From Marinibactrum halimedae (GTDB taxonomy: Bacteria; Pseudomonadota; Gammaproteobacteria; Pseudomonadales; Cellvibrionaceae): DNA of 64,000 nt. The notes beneath the pieces were generated by a model. The model made no database searches, had not been told where the DNA came from, and saw only the letters and a program-made list of their open reading frames with translations. The stretch's first letter is position 1, and every line of letters starts with the position of its first letter. Below are positions 25,525 through 36,620 of the stretch, in pieces. The stretch is from positions 1 through 64,000 of the forward strand of contig NZ_JAJQVM010000027.1 of assembly GCF_021234875.1 (NCBI RefSeq), written 5' to 3'. The translations under genes and the position numbers were made by a program.

Positions 25525-26307
25525 TTAATCAAACTTTGAGAAATCGGGAGCCCGCTTTTCAAAAAAAGCCCCAACCGCTTCGGCAAATTCTGGTGACTGT
25601 AAGCCATCACGAAACGCTTTCATTTCTTCTTCCATTACTTTAAAGCCATCTTTAAAACGATAATCTCGGATAAGTGCTTTCGTTTTACGTAATGCCATGG
25701 GTGGCTGCGCTGCTACTTTACGTGCATTTTCAAGCGCTAAATTGAGGCTAGAATCGCCCTCAGCCACAGTGTTAATAATGCCGATATCGCGAGCCGTATC
25801 CACGCCAAAAGATTCTCCAAGCAGCAACAGCTCACTCGCCCGTACATGCCCTGCCAATAATGGCAATATTTGGCTACATGCGAATTCAGGACAAAGACCC
25901 AAATTCACAAACGGTAATTTAAACTTGGCACCGGCACTGGCGTATACCAAGTCACAGTGTAATAACATGGTGGTGCCAATACCCACCGCATTGCCATCCA
26001 CTGCAGCAATCACTGGCTTTTCGAAGGTATATAAGGTTCTCAAAAACACCGCTACCGCACTTTTCTCATCGGTAGGGGGATTACTGGCGAAATCCATTAA
26101 ATCGTTTCCGCTGGTAAAACAGCCGCCAGCACCAGTAATGACAACAACGCGAATGCTTTTATCGTCTGCTGCTTCGGCAAAACGATTGGCCAACTGCTCA
26201 TACATGTCGATATTGATGGCATTTTTGCACTCGGGGCGATTCATGGTAAGTGTCATAATGCCACCATCGGTGGAAGCATGAACCGGTGATTGATATGAAG
26301 TTGACAT
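25525..26307 (-). CDS. Enoyl-CoA hydratase/isomerase family protein (crotonase)
   Basis: The 260-residue protein has the crotonase fold throughout: LTMNRPECKNAINIDMYEQL, VVITGAGGCFTSGNDLMDF (oxyanion-hole segment), PVIAAVDGNAVGIGTTMLLHCDLVYA (second oxyanion-hole Gly) and FKLPFVNLGLCPEFACSQILP. The Glu in CPEF is where delta3,delta2-enoyl-CoA isomerases and PaaG-like enzymes keep one catalytic acid, so an isomerase is as likely as a hydratase. Its role is in fatty-acid or other acyl-CoA breakdown. It appears monocistronic. Confidence 0.87.
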   Translation of the reverse strand: MSTSYQSPVHASTDGGIMTLTMNRPECKNAINIDMYEQLANRFAEAADDKSIRVVVITGAGGCFTSGNDLMDFASNPPTDEKSAVAVFLRTLYTFEKPVIAAVDGNAVGIGTTMLLHCDLVYASAGAKFKLPFVNLGLCPEFACSQILPLLAGHVRASELLLLGESFGVDTARDIGIINTVAEGDSSLNLALENARKVAAQPPMALRKTKALIRDYRFKDGFKVMEEEMKAFRDGLQSPEFAEAVGAFFEKRAPDFSKFD

Positions 26308-26697
26308 AAAGTTTCCTTGTGTTTTCCAAAGCTCGATTCACCCTTGCCGCGCCGTTTATAGGTACGTTTCACTCTCGTAGGCAATGAATAAGATTAAAAA
26401 TCGAGCATTGTTCGGATTTTCATTATTATCAGGGCGAAGTCTGTTAAGCGTTACGCCAATACACCCTCTAGCATACTCCACCCTTCATAAGATGTGAGTA
26501 TGCAAATAGGCCAAGCGCCTTACATATGTCATCCATATGTCATCGCCCTACTTGTCCATTCCCCTTACTTGTCCACCCCCCAAGGTATCGGACCAGCGAG
26601 GCGCGAGGACAATCGTATTAGTATTTAATATAAAGAAAAAAGCCAGCATAAAATACGCTGGCTTTTTGAAGAAGTGGGTTTTATCTAACCTTAGGGA
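26308..26697. other. Intergenic region with fumarase terminator
   Basis: No gene was seen. It contains two tandem ATATGTCAT phrases near 26524-26542 and the fumarase terminator at its right end. Confidence 0.5.
26636..26667 (-). terminator. Rho-independent terminator after fumarase
   Basis: AAAAAGCCAGC and GCTGGCTTTTT enclose a 9-base loop. The stem is symmetrical with an A-run and a T-run, so it works in both directions. It lies 30 bases beyond the fumarase stop. Confidence 0.9.
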
Positions 26698-28215
26698 TTA
26701 CTGAACCTCTAAAACACCCTCTTCAATTTTGGCTTTCCAGATTTGCGGCCCCGTTTGATGCACCGATTCACCGTTACTATCTACCGCCACTGTGACCGGC
26801 ATATCCTGAATATCAAACTCGTAAATGGCTTCCATTCCCAACTCTTCAAAAGCCAATACTTTTGAAGATTTGATGGCTTTAGAGACAAGATAAGCCGCAC
26901 CGCCTACTGCCATTAAATACACTGCTTTACTGTCTTTAATCGCCTCAATCGCCGTTGGGCCACGCTCAGCCTTACCTACCATACCCAGTAGGCCGGTTTC
27001 TTCCAGCATGGTGCGCGTGAACTTATCCATACGAGTGGCCGTTGTTGGCCCTGCCGGCCCAACCACTTCACCCTCAATAGGGTCAACCGGCCCAACGTAA
27101 TAAATGAATCGATTGGCCATATCCACAGGTAACGATTCGCCCTTAGCGATCATATCGATCATACGCTTATGAGCCGCATCACGACCGGTCAACAATTTTC
27201 CTGACAGTAATAACGTTTCGCCGGGTTTCCAATCACGAACATCCTCTGCGGTAACGTCATCCAAATTAACACGACGTGCATTACCCACTTCCCAAGTGAC
27301 TTCCGGCCAATCTTCCAATTTTGGTGGTGTTTGTAAGGCAGGGCCGCTGCCGTCCAAGGTGAAATGCGCATGACGAGTTGCGGCGCAATTAGGGATAATC
27401 GCAATCGCTTTATTCGCCGCGTGCGTGGGAAAATCTTTGACTTTTACATCTAACACCGTTGTTAAACCACCAAGCCCCTGAGCACCAATACCCAACGCAT
27501 TCACTTTCTCAAATAATTCTAAGCGCAACTCTTCCGCTCGATTACTGGCACCACGCTTTTGCAAATCTTGAATATCGATGGGGTCTAAGAGAGACTCCTT
27601 CGCCAAGAGCATGGCTTTTTCTGCTGTACCACCAATACCAATACCCAACATACCCGGTGGACACCAACCTGCTCCCATGGTGGGTACGACATTTAACACC
27701 CAGTCGACAACCGAGTCAGAAGGATTAAGCATGGCAAACTTGGATTTCGCTTCCGAACCGCCCCCCTTTGCCGCCAAATGCACGTCAATTGTATTGCCCG
27801 GTACAATCTTATAGTTAATCACCGCCGGGGTATTATCGCCGGTGTTTTTACGTGCCCCATCTGGGTCAGCTAAAATCGAGGCTCGCAGGACATTATCGGG
27901 GTGATTGTAAGCACGGCGAACCCCCTCATTAATGATGTCATCTAAGCTCATGTCTGCTTCGATTTTGACATCCATACCGACATGCACAAAAGCAGAGACA
28001 ATACCGGTATCTTGGCAAATAGGACGATGCCCTTCTGCACACATACGAGAATTAATCAAGATTTGCGCCATCGCGTCTTTTGCTGCGGGATTGGCTTCCC
28101 GTTGATACGCCTCATGCACAGCGTCAATAAAATCTTTTGGATGATAGTAAGAGATAAATTGCAAAGCATCAGTGACGCTTTCAATGATGTCATCTTGGCG
28201 AATCACGGTTGTCAT
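26698..28215 (-). CDS. fumA: Class I fumarate hydratase (iron-sulfur type)
   Basis: The 505-residue protein joins the alpha part (N-terminal about 300 residues) and beta part (C-terminal) of class I hydrolyases, as in E. coli FumA/FumB and unlike two-gene archaeal enzymes. Visible signatures are MCAEGHRPICQDTG with a cluster Cys, GGGSEAKSKFAMLNPSD, PPGMLGIGIGGTAEKAM, and AIIPNCAATRHAHF with another Cys. The beta half includes DVRDWKPGETLLLSGKLLTGRDAAHKR and VVGPAGPTTATRMDKF. It catalyses fumarate to malate in the TCA cycle using an oxygen-sensitive [4Fe-4S] cluster. The symbol is by family; FumA and FumB types cannot be separated here. A terminator follows. Confidence 0.94.
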   Translation of the reverse strand: MTTVIRQDDIIESVTDALQFISYYHPKDFIDAVHEAYQREANPAAKDAMAQILINSRMCAEGHRPICQDTGIVSAFVHVGMDVKIEADMSLDDIINEGVRRAYNHPDNVLRASILADPDGARKNTGDNTPAVINYKIVPGNTIDVHLAAKGGGSEAKSKFAMLNPSDSVVDWVLNVVPTMGAGWCPPGMLGIGIGGTAEKAMLLAKESLLDPIDIQDLQKRGASNRAEELRLELFEKVNALGIGAQGLGGLTTVLDVKVKDFPTHAANKAIAIIPNCAATRHAHFTLDGSGPALQTPPKLEDWPEVTWEVGNARRVNLDDVTAEDVRDWKPGETLLLSGKLLTGRDAAHKRMIDMIAKGESLPVDMANRFIYYVGPVDPIEGEVVGPAGPTTATRMDKFTRTMLEETGLLGMVGKAERGPTAIEAIKDSKAVYLMAVGGAAYLVSKAIKSSKVLAFEELGMEAIYEFDIQDMPVTVAVDSNGESVHQTGPQIWKAKIEEGVLEVQ

Positions 28216-29212
28216 TACGTACGCCTCATTTCGTTATTTTAAATTCTGCTCACACCGGGGTCAGTCACTATTCTCTCAATGGGTCGAATAAAAAGACTCA
28301 TTTAAAGCCCACACTGCCCTACCGTACATGGACTATTCAGATATTACCTCACCGAATAAATACTCAGTACCAAACGCATTTTACACCATGTTTACGTGAA
28401 ATACTCACAGGGATAGCTGTTATAGCCACTTCCCAATGCGTGATCATTTTTCAAACTAACCGAAGCACCTTAGCAAAACTCATCACAAAGACGGCGCTAT
28501 ACATCAACAGAATTAAAGGAAGAAAGGTTAGAACAGAAAAATTTAATAACAAAAGGAGGCATTCAAAAAAGTACATCAAGAAAAGTCATGAAAAATAACC
28601 CTTAAATAATACTCACGACCTTTGTCTACTGTACGAAGAGCAACCGATTGTGTTTTTATTCATTAAAATGGTGAAATAGAAAAGTGATTCATTCGTATTC
28701 TTCACTTTTTTCACGATACCGTTTTAGTAGGCAAATTACGCTGATATTTAGGTTTTTCGATACTTATTTTTCGACATTAACCAACGTTATTGGCTTGCTC
28801 GTCGTGATTTTATGGCTAGACTAATCATTAATAAATTCACTCTAGGAGCCGTCTGTGAGTCTTTTTATCACAGTCTTTTCCAGGATGGGGCAATGATTGC
28901 TTATCATCCCGTTGGCACCATCCCAATCTCCTCTGCCCGTCAGATTCTAATTTCGGGAAGAAAGGCATCCCTCTCTTTGATTTATCTCTCTCGAATGCTT
29001 TTAAAAAATGCAGAAAAAAGACTGGAAATAAACACTTTTCTATCACCAAATTCACCGCCAGCGAGTGATGTAAAAGCTTATGTGTTAAACAACGAAACCA
29101 ATACTAAAGCCAACACCAAAACCAATAATAACCTTCACCAGGAAGGTGATTGTGTATAAAAAGGGTAATGTTAATCAGAAGAGTACGGTAATTTGACCGT
29201 GGGAGTTCACTG
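28216..29212. other. Intergenic region with one doubtful reading frame
   Basis: Nearly 1 kb. A 115-codon frame at 28812-29159 (plus) has no ribosome-binding site, an Asn/Thr/Lys-rich tail (NETNTKANTKTNNN) and no recognisable domain. I rate it unlikely to be a gene, but a lineage-specific small protein cannot be ruled out. The rest is AT-rich with no terminators or repeats that stand out. Confidence 0.4.
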
Positions 29213-29461
29213 ATGGCAACGTCGCTAGAGCCATGTCCGTTTTGTCAAAGTTCGCATTTACACATCTGCAATCACCTTATGACCTACTCTGTCAGCTGCC
29301 AATCCTGCCGCTGTCGTGGCCCACATCGATCAAATCTAAAAGCAGCACAATCAGAGTGGAATAAAACATCTTTGCTAATACGACAACATCAAACGAAAAA
29401 CCCTATACCAGCAAACGAAGCGGACAGTATTTCACTCACCAACCGAGCGGCCTCACAATGA
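29213..29461 (+). CDS. Lar-like small zinc-ribbon protein
   Basis: The 82-residue protein begins MATSLEPCPFCQSSHLHICN. Two CxxC pairs (CPFC and CQSC) with the following CRGP and a late SEWNK match the Lar restriction-alleviation family, whose pattern is CPFCG, then CxxCGxxGP, then AxxxWN. GGGAG lies 8 bases before the ATG. Lar of the Rac prophage modifies the activity of type I restriction enzymes, but most family members are small phage or chromosomal zinc ribbons of unknown function. No phage genes adjoin it. Confidence 0.65.
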   Translation: MATSLEPCPFCQSSHLHICNHLMTYSVSCQSCRCRGPHRSNLKAAQSEWNKTSLLIRQHQTKNPIPANEADSISLTNRAASQ

Positions 29462-29761
29462 TAGAATATTGAGTACTACTGGAATCTAAAATGAATATGG
29501 CTTTGAACACCGGGTATTAGAAACTTCAAGGAGAGTAAACCACAGTAAACGCCTATATGATCAAAGCATCTACTATTTTGTGGTTTACTTTTCCGAATTT
29601 GCTTCCCTTAAAAAGAAGGGGGAGAAGTTATAAAACAACAACATCGTAAGGTGTATTTATCTTTGTATTCAAGGGCGTATTGACGACCGTATTAACAACG
29701 ATATTGACCACAATATTTATACGACCTTAGCAACGACGTTTGGGGGCCCATACATTCTCTT

Positions 29762-30550
29762 TTATGGCGTAGCAGGAGAACTGTTTCCACGCTGCTGTAA
29801 TTCTAAAAGCTGGCGATTAATATTACGGCGGTAGGCATCGATCGACTCAATCGCATCCTCATTGCTCTGTACCCGAGACGATAAATTATCCACCTGTTTG
29901 AAAGAGCTTTTCAGGCTTGATTGCGCTGAAGATAATGATTTCACCTCAGACTGTAATGAATCCACAGAGGCCATTTTGGTATTAACAGACTGAGATAACG
30001 AAGATACCGTCGCTTTCAGCTCAGACAGAGATGACTCCACTTTCGTTAATGATTGCTTTGCGCTGTTCGCGGTTGAAGCAGCAGATTTTGCCGCAGACGC
30101 ATTACTGGCAATGCCTTTTTTATTTACCTTACGGGTATCCCATAACTTACGAATTTCTGAATGTGCGAGTGCCAATTGTTCATTGGACTTTTTCAGATTG
30201 GCTTGTAACGCCGTCACCGACTGGCTAGCTTCATCATCAGTGAGTGTGAGTTGTTGCTCTAAATCCGTAAGCCGTAGTTGAACACCTTGTAGAGCAACTT
30301 GAGCTTGTGTGAGCTGCATAAATAAGAAGCCCGATAACCCAAGTGCCGCTACCGCCACCACAAACAACACCGGAGTCCATTTTGAACCAGAAGGCGCAGG
30401 GTCATAACTCACAGACCTTGGAGGCTGCTCAGCTCTACTGCTGCCCCCCTTTTTAGAGCCACTACTACGGTTCGCGGTAGATCGACGTAAAGGCTCTTCG
30501 CCTAAGTCATCGGTACTGATACCAGATAAGGTCGGTTCTTTACGAGCCAT
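29762..30550 (-). CDS. Single-pass membrane protein with periplasmic coiled coil
   Basis: The 262-residue protein has a disordered, basic, Ser-rich cytoplasmic N-terminus (1-58) and one transmembrane helix (PVLFVVAVAALGLSGFLF, about 60-77). A long Ala/Ser/Leu/Gln-rich coiled coil follows (80-255, with repeated Ser-Leu patterns such as KSLSSAQSSLKSSF). No family is recognised. The layout resembles envelope-spanning structural or cell-division accessory proteins, but no function is claimed. The flanking gap on the left (29462-29761) holds no gene that I can support. Confidence 0.7.
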   Translation of the reverse strand: MARKEPTLSGISTDDLGEEPLRRSTANRSSGSKKGGSSRAEQPPRSVSYDPAPSGSKWTPVLFVVAVAALGLSGFLFMQLTQAQVALQGVQLRLTDLEQQLTLTDDEASQSVTALQANLKKSNEQLALAHSEIRKLWDTRKVNKKGIASNASAAKSAASTANSAKQSLTKVESSLSELKATVSSLSQSVNTKMASVDSLQSEVKSLSSAQSSLKSSFKQVDNLSSRVQSNEDAIESIDAYRRNINRQLLELQQRGNSSPATP

Positions 30551-30792
30551 ACTTCCCTCTCAATGTCTTTTATATATCACGATTAACAACAATCTAATAC
30601 GACTAATCTAACCACACTAATCTCACAATAACTAATCTATCAACCGTTCAATGTGATCACACAGAACGTGATAACCCAATACAGTGCAAGAACAAAATGT
30701 CATTGATACTAAAACATGGCATAACAAGCTAAGTAGAATAAGTCGCGTACATTATGCTGAGATTGCCTGACTTGGGTAAGCCCTAAACAGAA

Positions 30793-30816
30793 AAAAGGAG
30801 GCAATCGCCTCCTTTT
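30793..30816 (-). terminator. Rho-independent terminator after sodB
   Basis: On the minus strand GGAGGC and GCCTCC, extended by A-T pairs, form a stem with a 4-base loop followed by TTTTTTCTG. It lies about 85 bases beyond the sodB stop. The rest of the 30551-30899 gap holds no gene. Confidence 0.88.
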
Positions 30817-30899
30817 ATGGGTCTGATGTGACTATTCTGTGACCAATCTTTGGGTATCACAGAAGTCGGTGGTGTCGTTATCGCATCAATGGCCAAATA

Positions 30900-31481
30900 T
30901 TAAGCGAAATTAGCGTTCACAAAATCCCAGTTAACCAATGCCCAAAACGCCTTCATGTAATCAGGGCGTACATTACGATAATCGATGTAATAAGCATGCT
31001 CCCACAAATCAACGGTCAAAATAGGAGTAATACCTTCGTCTGTTAGTGGCGTTGCCGCATTACTGGTGTTGACAATCGCAACGGAACCATCTGCTTCTTT
31101 AACAAGCCAAGTCCAAGAAGAACCGAAGTTGTTGATCGCAGACGTGGTAAATTCTTCTTTGAACTTTTCAAAAGAGCCAAAAGCGGCATTAATAGCCTCT
31201 GCAACCGGCCCAGTAGGTTCACCGCCACCATTTGGCTTCAAACAATTCCAGTAAAAAGTATGGTTCCAAATTTGTGCCGAATTATTAAATACACCACCGG
31301 AAGAAGACTTCACCACTTCTTCTAAAGACTTACCTTCAAATTCAGTGCCCGGTACTAAACCATTCAATTTATCGACGTAAGTTTTATGATGCTTACCGTA
31401 ATGATATTCGAGGGTCTCTTGCGAGATGTGTGGCTCCAATGCATTCAGGGCGTAAGGCAGTTCAGGTAATTCAAAAGACAT
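30900..31481 (-). CDS. sodB: Iron superoxide dismutase
   Basis: The 193-residue protein is full-length FeSOD. Metal ligands are recognisable as His in [15 protein letters not shown], His in [13 protein letters not shown], and Asp and His in [25 protein letters not shown] carries the usual aromatic and Gly residues; the pattern is the iron rather than the manganese form. It converts superoxide to H2O2 and O2 in the cytoplasm. It is monocistronic with its own terminator. No Fur box was found upstream. Confidence 0.96.
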   Translation of the reverse strand: MSFELPELPYALNALEPHISQETLEYHYGKHHKTYVDKLNGLVPGTEFEGKSLEEVVKSSSGGVFNNSAQIWNHTFYWNCLKPNGGGEPTGPVAEAINAAFGSFEKFKEEFTTSAINNFGSSWTWLVKEADGSVAIVNTSNAATPLTDEGITPILTVDLWEHAYYIDYRNVRPDYMKAFWALVNWDFVNANFA

Positions 31482-31718
31482 ATGTCACCTTCCTTATCAG
31501 TTAATGGCCAATGTTAGTAATACGGTTGTTAGTGCGATCATTAATACGATCTTTTACACACTATCTTTTCAAACTATTTTTCGAATTGCTTTCTAAGGGA
31601 AATTTCTAAAGACAGCTCTTAAGAATAGCTTCTACGGATTATTTGACAGATAGGTTTAGAGGAAAAACCCATTTAATTCATCAAATTTTTCAGGGCTTTT
31701 ACACCGCCAATACAAAAA

Positions 31719-31738
31719 CGGCTCGCAAATGCGAGCCG
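31719..31738 (-). terminator. Rho-independent terminator after groEL
   Basis: CGGCTCGCA and TGCGAGCCG form a 9-bp stem with a 2-base spacing and, on the minus strand, run into TTTTTG. It lies about 18 bases after the groEL stop. Confidence 0.85.
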
Positions 31739-31755
31739 CTTAGCAAAGGTTGGGC

Positions 31756-33432
<1,677 letters not shown>

Positions 33433-33465
33433 TCAGTTCAAACACTAGGTTGAGAAAAGGGAGGC

Positions 33466-33756
33466 TTATACCACAACAGCTTTGATGTCTGATTCAGACA
33501 AAATCAGAAGCTCTTCGCCATCAACGTCGATAGTGTCGCTGCCTGCGTATTTACCGAATACAACAGTGTCACCAACTTTTACGTCTACTGGGCGAACCTC
33601 ACCATTGTCCAAAATGCGACCGTTACCAACAGCCAATACTTCACCTTGATTTGGCTTATCAGTGGCGGAACCGGGTAGGACGATACCTGCGGCGGTCGTT
33701 TTTTCTTCTTCCTTACGGCGAACCACAACACGATCGTGTAAAGGACGAATATTCAT
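33466..33756 (-). CDS. groES: Co-chaperonin GroES (Hsp10)
   Basis: The 96-residue protein starts [20 protein letters not shown] and contains [25 protein letters not shown], the mobile loop that docks on Gro[17 protein letters not shown] and the C-terminal [11 protein letters not shown] are standard. TAGGAG is 10 bases before the ATG. It is the first gene of the groESL operon. Confidence 0.98.
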   Translation of the reverse strand: MNIRPLHDRVVVRRKEEEKTTAAGIVLPGSATDKPNQGEVLAVGNGRILDNGEVRPVDVKVGDTVVFGKYAGSDTIDVDGEELLILSESDIKAVVV

Positions 33757-33960
33757 CGTTTTCTTCTCCTAGAAGTAAGATACTAACCCGACTAACGGAT
33801 TTTATTATGAATTACATTACGCGCTGCCAAACTCGACTTTACATGTCACGTTTAACAGCAATAATTGTTCGGTTACCGCTTATCTACACGGTATTACCCA
33901 ATGCCCAACAACAGCTTCTTTTAACAGTTCTATCGATGGTCAAATATCAAGTGTTTTGTG

Positions 33961-33988
33961 AAATGGGGATCGAAAATTCCCTTTTCAA
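33961..33988 (-). promoter_or_regulatory. Sigma-32 (heat-shock) promoter of groESL
   Basis: On the minus strand TTGAAAA (-35), then a spacer of about 13-14 bases, then CCCCATTT (-10) closely match the E. coli heat-shock consensus CTTGAAA...CCCCATNT. It lies just past the fxsA stop and would give a groES leader of about 200 nt. Confidence 0.75.
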
Positions 33989-34006
33989 CACTCAAATTCA
34001 AAAAAA

Positions 34007-34573
34007 TTAGCTTTTTTTATGAGGGGGTGGGGTATCAGAATCCTCATGCCCCGTAAGTGACTTTGGTGCCATGGGAGCTTCCTCTTCACACTCACCATCA
34101 ATCGTCGTTCCGCCTTTCTCCGCCCCATGCTGAAAGCCTGTTTTCGCTTCAAAATCCGTCTGAAAAAATGACGATTCCCCTTGAAAGGTACGACGACCAA
34201 AAGCACCACTTTGTTGAAAACGCTGAATTTTTCCACGCAATAACCATTTGGCTAATCGCACCCGTAACCCCGGAATCAAAAATAAAACCCCTACCGCATC
34301 ACTGACAAAACCAGGGATCAACAATAAGACTCCCGCAATAGCCAAGCTGATGGCACCGATGATTTCGACCCCTGGCAGTTCATTGGCCTGCATTCGTTCA
34401 CGCAAGGTAGCCAATGTTTTTAAACCTTGCATTCTCACAAGGTGGATACCGGCAAATGCCGTAAAAATACTCAGCCCAATGGCAGATAAAACACCAATCT
34501 GAGTACCCACTTTGACCAGCACCCAAAACTCAATGAGAATTCCGCTTAGCAATAAAAGAAGAAAGTAACGCAT
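34007..34573 (-). CDS. fxsA: FxsA family membrane protein
   Basis: The 188-residue protein has short hydrophobic helices at the N-terminus (FLLLLLSGILIEFWVLVKVG) and in the middle (IGAISLAIAGVLLLIPGFVSDAVGVLFLIPG), the double LLIPG pattern being the hallmark of FxsA/YtzA proteins. The last 80 residues are hydrophilic, longer than in E. coli FxsA, and end in a charged tail. E. coli FxsA relieves F-plasmid exclusion of phage T7. Its position next to groES is the conserved arrangement in gammaproteobacteria. Function here is unknown. Confidence 0.85.
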   Translation of the reverse strand: MRYFLLLLLSGILIEFWVLVKVGTQIGVLSAIGLSIFTAFAGIHLVRMQGLKTLATLRERMQANELPGVEIIGAISLAIAGVLLLIPGFVSDAVGVLFLIPGLRVRLAKWLLRGKIQRFQQSGAFGRRTFQGESSFFQTDFEAKTGFQHGAEKGGTTIDGECEEEAPMAPKSLTGHEDSDTPPPHKKS

Positions 34574-34761
34574 GTTATATATTCGAAATAGCTTCCGAGA
34601 TAATTCAATCGGTTGTCGCCTAAATTTTCATTTTAGACTGACGGTAAATTTTAGACAGAGGCTGAATTTCAGACAGCGCTAAAAAGTTGCACTAAAGTTG
34701 ATTCAGCCTGCGTGCCAAATAAGAAGGTGGGGGCAAATTGAAGGAAAGCAAATAATAAACA

Positions 34762-34791
34762 AAAGGCCCCAAGATGAATCAAGGGGCCTTT
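34762..34791. terminator. Rho-independent terminator after the xylosidase gene
   Basis: AAAGGCCCC and GGGGCCTTT (9 bp) enclose a 12-base loop, with A-runs and T-runs on the two sides. It lies about 50 bases beyond the xylosidase stop and also faces fxsA. Confidence 0.85.
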
Positions 34792-34841
34792 TTAGAGAAG
34801 ATGAAAGAATAAAGCCGATACCGACTCTACCACTACCGACT

Positions 34842-36452
34842 CTACCACTCGATATATTCAAAGAAATCAAAGTCAGCATGCAAACCGGTGCCAGCAACAT
34901 CCTGGCAACACATACCAACAAAAGCACCGGTAAAGTTTGCACCTTCGCCCTTACCGGCTTCGTCACTCAATAAGCTGTAATCTTGTGTGACTGGGAAAAG
35001 ATGCCAATCGGTACCATCCAAAGACCAAGAGAACTGCAATTTGTCAAAATCCACTGCGGCTCGTAAATAAACCGGGACGTTATCCGGCAATTTAATCCCC
35101 TGCTCAAGCCCAAAAGTAAGCATCCAGCTTTGGTCACCCACACAAGACATCACATTCAATACCTTGCCTAACGTTTCATCACGGGAAATGTAAAGGTAAT
35201 GGAATTTATGAGTGTTGTAGTAACAAACCAAGCCCCCCATTTGCTGAAAATGTTCAGGCTCAAACTCCACTTGGGTGGAAGCAGTAAAACAAAACGCCTG
35301 CTGACGTCGAGCAATCAAGGCTTGCTTATACCAACTGCCTATGGATTCGCGACCATACAAACGCAAAAAACCTGCACGGTCTGTTAAGCTCATGAAAACG
35401 GAAGGGTCCGGCACACGTAGCCACTGAAACTCATCCGGTAGCGCTGTCTCATCAAAGTCATGACGTGCGTAAGCCTTGGATGGCATCTCCGGTGGCAAAT
35501 CGGCGATGGCAATTTCCGCTTTGGGAATGCAATCGCCATCTATCGGCCATAGCCAATCGTCCTCACGCCACTCCATTTTTTGAATGGCTGTCTCGCGCCC
35601 CATTGGGCTACGGGCAGCCTTTCCGCCCCATAAAGACAATGGGCGACTACATAAATGCACGTGATACACCTCACCCGATTGCGTTTCAACAAAATCACCA
35701 TGACCTGCACGCTGAATTTTGTTATCCGGGGTGTCTTTCGCTGTAATGATGTGCTTGATGGGGTGAAGCTCATAGGGCCCAGTCAGGGATTTGGAACGCG
35801 CCATCGTCACCGCATGATTGTAACCGGTTCCACCTTCTGCCGTAATAAGGTAGTAGTACCCATTGCGCTTATACAAGTGTGGCCCTTCGGTAAAACTCAG
35901 ATCTGAACCTGGAAAAATAGAGTGAACCGGTCCCATCAGCTTTTTTTGCTCAGGGCAATATTCTTGCAGGTCGATGCCTTTAAAAAAGGTCGGCCCCGGA
36001 CGACGGTGATCCCACACCATATTGACATACCATTTACGGCCATCATCATCATGAAATAAAGACGGGTCAAAACCGCTGCTATTCATGTACACCGGTGAAG
36101 ACCAGTCGCCATCAATAGTGGCACAGGTAGTCACATAGTTATGAGTGTCTTTGTAATTTCCATCAAAACGTTTAACGTCGGTGTAGACCAGATAAAACAA
36201 ACCCTCGTTATAGGTCAAGCACGGTGCCCACACACCACATGAATCTGGCTCGCCCGTCATATCCAATAAATCTGGTCGATTCAATGGACGAGCGACTAAT
36301 CGCCAGTTCTTTAAATCACGAGAGTGGTGTATTTGAACACCTGGATACCATTCAAACGTGGAGGTCGCAATATAGTAGTCATCGCCCACACGGCAGATGG
36401 AAGGGTCGGGGTTAAAACCCGGTAAAATTGGATTGGAAATTACATCAGTCAT
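34842..36452 (-). CDS. xynB: GH43 beta-xylosidase (XynB type)
   Basis: The 536-residue protein matches the two-domain cytoplasmic GH43 xylosidases. The five-bladed propeller has NPILPGFNPDPSICRVG (general-base Asp16), SSGFDPSLFHDDDG (pKa-modulating Asp129) and DLSFTEGPHLYKR (acid Glu189). The C-terminal 200 residues form the beta-sandwich typical of GH43 subfamily 11 (QQMGGLVCYYNTHKFHYLYIS). It removes xylose from xylo-oligosaccharides; alpha-L-arabinofuranosidase side activity is common in the family. No signal peptide is present, so its substrate must be imported, presumably by the symporter encoded just upstream on the same strand. A terminator follows. Confidence 0.9.
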   Translation of the reverse strand: MTDVISNPILPGFNPDPSICRVGDDYYIATSTFEWYPGVQIHHSRDLKNWRLVARPLNRPDLLDMTGEPDSCGVWAPCLTYNEGLFYLVYTDVKRFDGNYKDTHNYVTTCATIDGDWSSPVYMNSSGFDPSLFHDDDGRKWYVNMVWDHRRPGPTFFKGIDLQEYCPEQKKLMGPVHSIFPGSDLSFTEGPHLYKRNGYYYLITAEGGTGYNHAVTMARSKSLTGPYELHPIKHIITAKDTPDNKIQRAGHGDFVETQSGEVYHVHLCSRPLSLWGGKAARSPMGRETAIQKMEWREDDWLWPIDGDCIPKAEIAIADLPPEMPSKAYARHDFDETALPDEFQWLRVPDPSVFMSLTDRAGFLRLYGRESIGSWYKQALIARRQQAFCFTASTQVEFEPEHFQQMGGLVCYYNTHKFHYLYISRDETLGKVLNVMSCVGDQSWMLTFGLEQGIKLPDNVPVYLRAAVDFDKLQFSWSLDGTDWHLFPVTQDYSLLSDEAGKGEGANFTGAFVGMCCQDVAGTGLHADFDFFEYIEW

Positions 36453-36620
36453 TGTTAAGACACCAAACGTCTAATTTTTCTTCTATTGAAAGGTCGTACG
36501 GAATATCAGTACGACCTACAGAGATAGGATTTACCTGAAATGACAGAAATCTAATACTGTGTGTTCCAATCACTTCAGTATCTAACGATTCCACCACCTA
36601 ACTAAGCACCCCAAATTGGG

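Noticed and set aside
28812-29159. 115-codon frame on the plus strand
   Set aside because: No ribosome-binding site, low-complexity Asn/Thr/Lys tail and an equally plausible antisense frame; kept only as a note.
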